From: JBDSKH01 sp050245915
GTDB taxonomy: Bacteria > Actinomycetota > Actinomycetes > Actinomycetales > Microbacteriaceae
Assembly (NCBI GenBank): GCA_050245915.1
Contig: JBFWWZ010000002.1
Coordinates: forward strand, 75,115 to 139,114
Direction of reading: 5' to 3'
Length of the DNA stretch: 64,000 nt
Shown here in pieces: positions 58,224 through 64,000 of this stretch. The notes beneath the pieces were generated by a model. It had not been told where the DNA came from and ran no database searches. It was given only the letters and a program-made list of their open reading frames with translations. Within the stretch, counting starts at the first letter, position 1. Each line of letters starts with the position of its first letter. A program made the translations under genes and the position numbers.

Positions 58224-58793
58224 CTACCCGAGGCCGAGGATCGCCGCGATCTCCTCGATGCGGTCGGCGTCGTTGCCGCAGATCGTGTACTCGCCCGCCC
58301 GGTAGTAGCAGTAGCGCGGAAGGCCATCGGTGTCGTCAGGCAGCTCGTAGCCGACGCCGACGTCGCCGAACACCTCCTGGTAGCCCTCCGACAGGAACTG
58401 GGCGCGCACGGGCGCGAACTGGGCGTCGCCGAGCACCGCGATGCCGTAGATCTCGTAAGCGCCCGCTCCGGCGCCGGTCTGGCACAGCACGCCGCCTGCG
58501 GTGAAGAATGCGGCCAGCGCATTGCCCTCGTTCGTGAGCTTCGCCGAGAACTCGGCGGGGGGCGTGATCGAGATGCCCTGCGATGCGAACCCCTCGATGG
58601 TGCCGGGGGACACGATGTTCTCGCAGGTGTACGCGACCGGTGCGGTCGTCGATGTCGGCGTGGGGGTGGGGGTCGCGCTCGCCGTCGTCGGCTCCGGGGT
58701 CGGGCTGGGGGAGGTGTCCGGGCTGCCGGGCCCGCAGGCTGTGAGCGTCAGAGCGAGCAGGGCGGCGGACACGGCGAGCGCGGCAGGCTTCAT
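58224..58793 (-). CDS. Lipoprotein of unknown function
   Basis: A 189-residue lipoprotein (lipobox LTLTAC, Cys20), a Pro/Thr/Ser-rich linker to about residue 50, then a globular domain with Cys in YTCENIV, GVLCQTG, RYCYYRAG and YTICGND. The layout resembles the lipoprotein encoded at 53319. Function is unknown. The stop is directly adjacent to the convergent amidase stop. Confidence 0.7.
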   Translation of the reverse strand: MKPAALAVSAALLALTLTACGPGSPDTSPSPTPEPTTASATPTPTPTSTTAPVAYTCENIVSPGTIEGFASQGISITPPAEFSAKLTNEGNALAAFFTAGGVLCQTGAGAGAYEIYGIAVLGDAQFAPVRAQFLSEGYQEVFGDVGVGYELPDDTDGLPRYCYYRAGEYTICGNDADRIEEIAAILGLG

Positions 58794-58832
58794 GAGCGGA
58801 TGCTAGCGGACCTCAGGAATGCCCGCATCGTG

Positions 58833-58851
58833 TTAGGTAAGGCATGCCTAT
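58833..58851. promoter_or_regulatory. IdeR/DtxR-type iron box
   Basis: The 19-bp sequence TTAGGTAAGGCATGCCTAT closely fits the DtxR/IdeR consensus (TTAGGTTAG-S-CTAACCTAA type), particularly in the left arm. It ends 12 bp before the start of the SIP-like gene, so iron-loaded regulator would block its transcription. Confidence 0.75.
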
Positions 58852-58863
58852 ACTGGAACGGAC

Positions 58864-59208
58864 ATGTTCCTCTCCGACGTCCTCTCCGCCTCGATCGCCT
58901 GGCGTCCCTCCGATGGCGACCTCGTGCTGCTCGCCGGCACCGTCGACGACCTCCCGGTCATCGAGACGGCCCTGGCGACCCTGCCCGCCAAGGCGCGCGG
59001 CCAGGTGTTCATCGAGACCGAGACCCAGGATGCGGTGCGCGAGCTGAGCGCACCCGGTCGCGTCTGCGTCACCTGGCTGCCCGCCGGCCGCCTGCCGATC
59101 GCCCTGGAGGCGTGGCTCGCCGAGATGCTCCCCGTCGAATTCGATCGTGAGCACCGCGTCTACGCCTGGATCGCCGGCGAAGGCGCGGCGCGCGTGCTCA
59201 GCTCCTGA
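58864..59208 (+). CDS. Stand-alone siderophore-interacting-protein (SIP) C-terminal domain
   Basis: A 114-residue protein resembling the NAD(P)H-binding half of siderophore-interacting ferric reductases: DLVLLAGTVDDLPVIETALATLPAKARGQ, then VTWLP and HRVYAWIAGEGAA. The FAD-binding half is missing, so it may act with a partner or have a different role. Its iron box supports a place in iron acquisition. The start is ATG 58864 with little SD, probably with a very short leader. Confidence 0.78.
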   Translation: MFLSDVLSASIAWRPSDGDLVLLAGTVDDLPVIETALATLPAKARGQVFIETETQDAVRELSAPGRVCVTWLPAGRLPIALEAWLAEMLPVEFDREHRVYAWIAGEGAARVLSS

Positions 59209-59235
59209 TCTCGACAGGCTCGATCAGCGGGGTCG
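59209..59235. repeat. REP-like repeat, copy 4 (short form)
   Basis: TGATCTCGACAGGCTCGATC followed by AGCGGGG fits the second half of the palindromic family seen at 35144 and 45775 (TCTCGA...CTCGA). It lies at the convergent junction of the SIP-like and HExxH genes. Confidence 0.4.
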
Positions 59236-59685
59236 CCTGCGCACGTAGCCGCCGAGTTCGAGGTCAGCACCCACCTCGAAGCGGTTCGTCCGCGCCTGCG
59301 TGCCCGCGGCGACGTAGAGCGGGATGAACCACAGCCCGTACCGCTTCCACTGCGCCCGGTGCTCCGCCTCGTGCGTGAGGACGTCGTCGCTGTCGTTGTC
59401 TTTCGTCAGATAGATCGCGCCGATGGTCGTGCCGCCGCGCCCGAACGACCACGACGGCATGCCCGAGAAATAGTGCATGCCGTTCCTCGTCCGGAACCGG
59501 CCGCCGAGCAGCAGCCCGTACAGGAAGCTGCACCCCGTCGCGAACCAGTAGCCGGGACGGGTGAACACCGGCCAGAGCAGGAACGCCCGAAGCGGCCGCA
59601 CCCGGCGGACGCCCCGGTCCAGGGCGGCGAAGAACCGCTCCGGGCGGGTGCGGGTTGCCGGCTCGATGTCCGGCAGCGGCTTCAC
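59224..59685 (-). CDS. Small membrane-associated protein with HExxH motif
   Basis: A 153-residue protein with a hydrophobic stretch (about residues 33-60) and the sequence DDVLTHEAEHRAQWKRYG (HEAEH at residues 105-109), a zinc-protease-like motif. It has a further hydrophobic segment near the end and no signal peptide. The third metal ligand cannot be identified, so proteolysis is unproven. The GTG start overlaps the reductase stop (GTGA). Confidence 0.7.
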   Translation of the reverse strand: MKPLPDIEPATRTRPERFFAALDRGVRRVRPLRAFLLWPVFTRPGYWFATGCSFLYGLLLGGRFRTRNGMHYFSGMPSWSFGRGGTTIGAIYLTKDNDSDDVLTHEAEHRAQWKRYGLWFIPLYVAAGTQARTNRFEVGADLELGGYVRRRPR

Positions 59686-61112
59686 GCCGACTCCTCCCGG
59701 CCGTAGGTCTCGAGGAAGCGCAACCACACCTCGTTCACCGTCGGGTAGGCGGGCACCGCGTGCCAGAGGCGGGACAGCGGCACCTCCGCCACGATCGCGA
59801 TGGTCGCGGCCTGGATCATCTCGCTCACGTCCGGCCCGACGAAGGTGACGCCGAGCAGCACCTGCCTGTCCTCGTCGATGATCGCGCGGGCCTGCCCCCG
59901 GTAGTCGTCGGAGTGTGCGCTCGCCCCCGCGATCCACGACAGGTCGTAGTCGACGACCCGGATGCTGCGCCCCGTCTTCGCCGCCGCGTCCGCGGTCATG
60001 CCCACCGACGCGACCTCGGGGTCGGTGAACGTCACCTGCGGAACGGCATCGTGGTCCGCGGTCGCGACATGACGCCCCCACGGGGAGTCCTCCACCCGGC
60101 GCCCGGCGGCGCGCGCGGCGATGACATCCCCTGCGGCGCGCGCCTGGTACTTGCCCTGGTGGGTGAGCAGCGCACGGTGGTTCACGTCGCCGGTCGCGTA
60201 GAGCCAGTCGAAGCCCCTCACCCGGAGCGTGTCATCGACCTCGAGCCAGTCGCCGCTCGTCAGGCCGATCGCCTCCAGCCCGATGCCGTGAGTGCGGGGG
60301 ACCCGCCCGGTCGCGACGAGCACCTGCTCCGCGCGCACCCGGCCGCCGTCGGAGAGGTCGAGCACGGCGTCGCCGCCGTCGACCCGCTGCGCCTTCACGA
60401 CCTCCGTTCCCGTGAGTACTGTCACCCCGGACGCCTCCAGCGATTCCCGGACGGCGGAACTCGCGAACGGCTCCAGGCCGGCGAGCAGCACGTCGCCCCG
60501 GACGATCACCGTGACCGCGGTTCCGAAGCTCGCGTACGCGGTCGCCATCTCGCAGCCGACGACGCCGCCGCCCAGGATCGCGAGACTGGCCGGGGCCGCG
60601 GTGGCGCTCGTGGCATCCCGGCTCGTCCACGGGTGGATGCCGGCCAGACCCTCGATCGGCGGGATGAGCGGGTCGCTGCCGGTGCTCACCGTCACCGCGT
60701 GCCGGGCGACCAGCTCGACGTCGCCCTCCGCGGTCACGACGGTCACCGCGCGCTCGCCCGTGAAGTGCGCGTGGCCGCGCACCAGGTCGATGCCGGCGCC
60801 GGCGAGCCATTCGGCCTGGGAGCTGTCGTCCCAGTCATGGGTCAGCACGGTGCGGCGCGCGAACGCGCCCGCCGGATCGACCCCGCCGGTCACGGCCTGC
60901 CTCGCGCCGTCGACGGCGCGCGCCGCACGCAGCGCCTGCCCGGCGCGCAGCAGGCCCTTCGAGGGCATGCAGGCCCAGTACGAGCATTCGCCGCCCACCA
61001 GTTCGTGCTCGACGATGACGGCGCTGAGGCCGCCTTTCGTGGCGTAATCGGCGACGTTCTCGCCGACGGCGCCCCCGCCCATGACGATCAGGTCGTACTC
61101 CCGCGCTGCCAT
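59682..61112 (-). CDS. FAD-dependent pyridine-nucleotide disulfide oxidoreductase
   Basis: A 476-residue flavoprotein of the glutathione-reductase/mercuric-reductase group: FAD motif LIVMGGGAVGENVADYA, redox pair Cys43/Cys48 in GGECSYWACMPSK, NAD motif LAILGGGVVGCEMATAYA, and LYATGDVNHRALLTHQGKYQARA. The C-terminal catalytic His region reads WHAVPAYPTVNEVWLRFLE in place of the classical HPT-E. It lacks a mercury-binding CC tail. The electron acceptor is unknown. Confidence 0.85.
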   Translation of the reverse strand: MAAREYDLIVMGGGAVGENVADYATKGGLSAVIVEHELVGGECSYWACMPSKGLLRAGQALRAARAVDGARQAVTGGVDPAGAFARRTVLTHDWDDSSQAEWLAGAGIDLVRGHAHFTGERAVTVVTAEGDVELVARHAVTVSTGSDPLIPPIEGLAGIHPWTSRDATSATAAPASLAILGGGVVGCEMATAYASFGTAVTVIVRGDVLLAGLEPFASSAVRESLEASGVTVLTGTEVVKAQRVDGGDAVLDLSDGGRVRAEQVLVATGRVPRTHGIGLEAIGLTSGDWLEVDDTLRVRGFDWLYATGDVNHRALLTHQGKYQARAAGDVIAARAAGRRVEDSPWGRHVATADHDAVPQVTFTDPEVASVGMTADAAAKTGRSIRVVDYDLSWIAGASAHSDDYRGQARAIIDEDRQVLLGVTFVGPDVSEMIQAATIAIVAEVPLSRLWHAVPAYPTVNEVWLRFLETYGREESA

Positions 61113-61173
61113 GAGTCGAGGCTAACCCCGCGAATCCGCTAAATTCTCACCAGGACCGAACCTTGGAGGCCTC

Positions 61174-61764
61174 GTGCGATCCCGCAAACTCCCTGCCCTG
61201 CTGGCGGGTGCCGCGACGGCGCTGCTGCTGAGCGGCTGCAGCTTCTCGCTCACCCCGCAGATCCCCGAGGTCCCGGCCTCCGACGTCGCCACCGTCGTGG
61301 AGGACAAGCTCGAAGAGCAGGTCGGCGCCCGCCCCGAGGTCGACTGCGGCACGAACGACGTTCAGCTCGAGGTGGGCAACAAGCTCACCTGCATCCTCAC
61401 CGACCCGGGCAGCGGCCTCGAGTACGACGTCGTCGTCACCTTCACCGAGGTCAAGGGCACCGAGTACGCGTTCGATTTCAAGGTCGCCGACTCCCCGAAC
61501 AACCCGCCGCAGCCCACGGTCGACCCGAACGCCCCGACGGTGCCCGGTGACGACATCGCCGCGCTCGTCGTCACGGCGCTCACCCCGTCGCTGCCGGTGC
61601 CGCCGCAGGTCAGCTGCCCCGAGCCCGAGGTCACCATCGCGGTCGACAACGTCACCTACTGCAGCTACGACGACGAGAGCGGCAGTCACGACGTCGAGGT
61701 GACCATCACGTCGTTCGACGAGACCGAGGGCACCTACACGATCAGCGCGAGCGTCCTGAACTAG
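61174..61764 (+). CDS. Lipoprotein with two DUF4333-like domains
   Basis: A 196-residue lipoprotein (lipobox LLSGC, Cys22). Two similar units follow, each with a paired Cys: EEQVGARPEVDCGTNDVQLE and VGNKLTCILTDP, then VSCPEPEVTIAVDNVTYCSYDDES. This is the DUF4333 pattern of actinobacterial surface proteins, here in tandem. The GTG start has RBS TTGGAGG. The ligand is unknown. Confidence 0.8.
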   Translation: MRSRKLPALLAGAATALLLSGCSFSLTPQIPEVPASDVATVVEDKLEEQVGARPEVDCGTNDVQLEVGNKLTCILTDPGSGLEYDVVVTFTEVKGTEYAFDFKVADSPNNPPQPTVDPNAPTVPGDDIAALVVTALTPSLPVPPQVSCPEPEVTIAVDNVTYCSYDDESGSHDVEVTITSFDETEGTYTISASVLN

Positions 61765-61765
61765 C

Positions 61766-62578
61766 TCAGCGAGCCGCCTTGGCGAGCGCCCCCACGATCC
61801 TCAGGAGCGTGGGGGCGTCGTCGATCCGGCCCTCCTCCGATCCGGGGGCGTAGGCGGCGATCGTCGCGCCCGCGAGCGGGAGACGCGCGGTGAGGGCGCC
61901 GATCGCCGCGACCAGGCCCGCCGCAGGCAGCCCGAACGGCTCCGGGTCGAGCAGGCCCGAGAACTCGGCCGGGTCGAGCACGTCGAGGTCGATGTGCAGG
62001 TAGACCGAGCCGGCACCGGATGCCGCGACGGCCTCCACGAGCGCCGCCGGGTCGCCCAGCTCGTCGACGCTGAACGCGCGGATGCCGGTCTCGGCGGCGA
62101 ACGTCTCCTCACCCGGATCCCAGGACCGCGCGCCGGCGAGGAACGTGCGCTCCGGCGGGACCGTGCCGTCGTCGACGAGGGAGCGGAGCACCATCCCGGC
62201 GAACGCGCCGGACGGCGAGGTGCCGGGGGAGTTCAGGTCGGGGTGGGCGTCGAACCAGACGAGTGCCACGTCGCCCTGACCCGCGGCGTGGGCGACAGCC
62301 GCCGCCGAGACCGCGCAGTCGCCGCCGATCGTGACCGCCGGGCCGTCCACCTCGCCGAGCACGTCGGCGAGGCGCTCCCGCACCAGCTGCAGCGAGCTGA
62401 ATCGCGCGATCCCGGTGCCCTGGTCGTCACCCGCTTCGAGCGGCACGGACACCTCGCGTGTCGACGCGGACGGCAGATCCTCCTGGATGGCGGCGGCGCC
62501 CTCGGCCTGCCGCATGGCGCGCGACGAGGGGGAGCCCTGCCACTGCGGCACGACGACGAAGGTGAGCGCCATGGTCAC
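61766..62578 (-). CDS. Arginase/agmatinase-family protein
   Basis: A 270-residue ureohydrolase-fold protein with metal-site motifs GGDCAVSAAA, VWFDAHPDLNSP and YLHIDLDVLDP. The first motif has Cys where arginases have His (GGDH), so one Mn ligand is changed. Related uncharacterised actinobacterial proteins may still bind metal differently. The GTG at 62578 overlaps the upstream stop; ATG 62572 is the alternative start. Substrate unknown. Confidence 0.8.
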   Translation of the reverse strand: MTMALTFVVVPQWQGSPSSRAMRQAEGAAAIQEDLPSASTREVSVPLEAGDDQGTGIARFSSLQLVRERLADVLGEVDGPAVTIGGDCAVSAAAVAHAAGQGDVALVWFDAHPDLNSPGTSPSGAFAGMVLRSLVDDGTVPPERTFLAGARSWDPGEETFAAETGIRAFSVDELGDPAALVEAVAASGAGSVYLHIDLDVLDPAEFSGLLDPEPFGLPAAGLVAAIGALTARLPLAGATIAAYAPGSEEGRIDDAPTLLRIVGALAKAAR

Positions 62579-63603
62579 ACTCTAGAAGGCTGCACGAGCC
62601 GGCTCAGCAGCTGCAGCAGACGTTCGATCGGTCCGGCGCCGAGGAACAGGCGCCACAGCGTCGCGAGCACCAGGGCCGCGACGATCAGCAGGGGCAGCAC
62701 CGCATCCGGGTACGTCCACCGGTCTGCGCCGCCGCTCACCGCATCCCGCACCAGCGCCAGCGCGATCGCGTGCGCCGTGTAGATGCTGAGCGCCATGGCC
62801 CCCGCCGCCGCGATCGGGTAGAGCACGATCCGGATGCCGCGGCCGGCGCCACCCGGCAGGTCGCCCAGCAGGGTGGCGGCCCCGATGACCGCGACCGCCA
62901 GCCCGCCGGAACCGAGCACCTCGGCGAGCGTCCCGGAATGCGCCTCCGCCGTGACCCCGGGGATGAGTGCCGCTGCCCCGTATCCGGCGATCGCGGCGGC
63001 GACACCGGCGGCGATCACCGTGAGCTGTGTGCGCCGGCGCGCGAGGTCGGACCGGACCACGATCAGGCCCGCGATCGGGAACACCAGCCAGCTCGCCATC
63101 GGGTAGACGCCGTACACCGCCCAGTTCGCGAACGACTGCAGCACGACGGGGATGTCGGCGAGCTCGGTGTGGTCGCGCAGCCACAGCACCGCCGGCGGAG
63201 CGACCAGGGCGAGAACTCCCGCGACGATCGCGAGCACCCGCCGCGGCGCGAAGAGCAGCGGGATCAGCAGCAGGAACGCGAAACCGTAGTAGTCGAGGAT
63301 CACCGCGAGCGGCGGCCGCACCAGTTCGGTCAGCAGCACCCCGATGACGATCAGCGCCAACGCGCGCAGCGCGATCGCCGCCCGCATCCCGTTCCGCAGC
63401 TCGCGCGGTGCGCGGCGCGCTCCTCCGGTCAGCAACCCGAGCGAGACCCCCGCGACCGTGGCGAACAGGATCGCCGAGCGGCCGTCGTAGATGTGCTCGG
63501 GCCCCTCGAACGCGACGTGGGCCGCGAACATCCCGAGCAGGGCGATGCCCCGGGCGAGGTCGGGACCGAACACCCGTCCGGTCTCGAACCCGCCGCGGGG
63601 CAT
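62575..63603 (-). CDS. DUF418/heparan-acetyltransferase-like membrane protein
   Basis: A 342-residue protein with about nine helices. The start RVFGPDLARGIALLGMFAAHVAF is typical of the DUF418/heparan-alpha-glucosaminide acetyltransferase-like superfamily. The second segment GPEHIYDGRSAILFATVAGVSLGLLTGG contains the conserved R-S-x-x-L-F. Probably modifies envelope polymers or carries acyl groups; substrate unknown. Confidence 0.76.
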   Translation of the reverse strand: MPRGGFETGRVFGPDLARGIALLGMFAAHVAFEGPEHIYDGRSAILFATVAGVSLGLLTGGARRAPRELRNGMRAAIALRALALIVIGVLLTELVRPPLAVILDYYGFAFLLLIPLLFAPRRVLAIVAGVLALVAPPAVLWLRDHTELADIPVVLQSFANWAVYGVYPMASWLVFPIAGLIVVRSDLARRRTQLTVIAAGVAAAIAGYGAAALIPGVTAEAHSGTLAEVLGSGGLAVAVIGAATLLGDLPGGAGRGIRIVLYPIAAAGAMALSIYTAHAIALALVRDAVSGGADRWTYPDAVLPLLIVAALVLATLWRLFLGAGPIERLLQLLSRLVQPSRV

Positions 63604-63610
63604 CGGGGGA

Positions 63611-64000
63611 CTAGCTGCCGATGGCGGGCTTCGCGACCGGCGTGGCCTTCAGCTCGGCGAGACGGGCCTCGACCTCGGTCTCCTTGTCGAGGTCCTCCAG
63701 GGACTCGAACTGCGAGTCGAGGGACGACGCGGCGAGCTCCTGCTTGCCGGCGACGAGGGCCTCCTCGCGGCGCACCTTGTCTTCGAAACGGCCGAGCTCG
63801 CTGGTCGGGTCGAGCACGTCGATCGACTGGAGCGCGTCGGCGACCTGGTTCTGAGCCTGCGCGGTCTTGGCGCGGGCGACCAGCTCGTCGCGCTTGCTGG
63901 TCAGCTCGTTGAGCTTCTCCTTCATGCCGTCGATGCCGGCCTTCAGCTTGTCGACGACCTCGTTCTGGGATGCGATGGTCGGCTCCGCGGTCTTCGCCTC
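63611..64000 (-). CDS. pspA: PspA/IM30-family protein, C-terminal part cut by window edge
   Basis: About 129 residues of the C-terminus are present; the start lies beyond the right edge. The sequence is almost entirely charged coiled coil (MKEKLNELTSKRDELVARAKTAQAQNQ, SELGRFEDKVRREEALVAGK) ending with LEDLDKETEVEARLAELKA. PspA family proteins bind the cytoplasmic membrane and respond to envelope stress. Confidence 0.82.
   Translation of the reverse strand, partial: EAKTAEPTIASQNEVVDKLKAGIDGMKEKLNELTSKRDELVARAKTAQAQNQVADALQSIDVLDPTSELGRFEDKVRREEALVAGKQELAASSLDSQFESLEDLDKETEVEARLAELKATPVAKPAIGS

Noticed and set aside
1..64000. CRISPR arrays, prophage structural genes, toxin-antitoxin or restriction-modification systems
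   Set aside because: No regularly spaced repeats and no Cas, phage, TA or R-M motifs were seen. The truncated nucleotidyltransferase-like gene alone is insufficient to call a defence system.

Overview
The window looks like a chromosomal segment of a high-GC actinobacterium, most likely Microbacteriaceae (Microbacterium-like). The signs are the strongly G/C-biased third positions, an actinobacterial-type multifunctional 2-oxoglutarate enzyme (kgd), a GuaB1-type IMPDH-related enzyme, the metX/metY methionine pair, an IdeR/DtxR-type iron box, a DUF4333 lipoprotein, and many GTGA/ATGA stop-start overlaps. This assignment is inferred from gene content; no database search was possible.

Layout. 1-2.7 kb is core chromosome: kgd (cut by the window edge), guaB1 and a small ArsR-like regulator. 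2.75-27.8 kb is a visibly less GC-rich accessory island bounded by two copies of a sequence that looks like a tRNA 3' end followed by a terminator. It carries three catabolic blocks. (i) An frl-type operon (FrlB deglycase, FrlD kinase, an unrecognised 461-aa protein, a sugar ABC importer, a 51-aa membrane protein, and a HutC/UTRA GntR regulator) is predicted to import and break down Amadori compounds (fructosyl-amino acids). (ii) A plus-strand operon has an MDR dehydrogenase, a ribose-type ABC importer, a TatD-like hydrolase, an RraA-family protein and an alpha-ketoglutaric semialdehyde dehydrogenase-like enzyme. (iii) A minus-strand operon has an M20 ureido-hydrolase, a PucG-like aminotransferase, two NodB/PuuE-like hydrolases, RidA and a PLP lyase. 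Blocks ii and iii share a 13-bp dyad (ATTGT-N3-ACAAT type) that also precedes the FCD-type GntR gene between blocks i and ii. I therefore propose that they form one regulon and probably one undescribed catabolic pathway. The island's right end is scarred: a frameshifted, truncated glycosyltransferase is fused tail-to-tail to a truncated nucleotidyltransferase-like gene.

27.8-30.5 kb appears to be a second, smaller element in tandem (small membrane proteins, an ArsR-like HTH, a DUF2306-like protein, a truncated DUF1772-like gene). Its right end repeats, at the same spacing, about 118 bp of the first island's right end. No integrase is visible in either element.

30.5-64 kb is ordinary chromosome. 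It holds a HhH-GPD repair protein, two CNNM/CBS membrane proteins, a PfkB kinase, NnrD, a polar amino-acid ABC importer, a GT87-like membrane protein, an MFS efflux protein, a LuxR two-component operon with an extra kinase-like membrane protein, metX-metY, an acyltransferase, SDRs, an MFS transporter, a phosphoribosyltransferase, uracil-DNA glycosylase, GNATs, a VOC protein, several lipoproteins, a YtrA-type GntR/ABC operon with a clear operator, an amidase, an iron-box-controlled SIP-like domain protein, a flavin disulfide reductase, an arginase-family protein, a DUF418-like acyltransferase and the C-terminal part of PspA. A family of short palindromic repeats (GGTCGAGTA...TATCGAGACC) sits at several gene ends.
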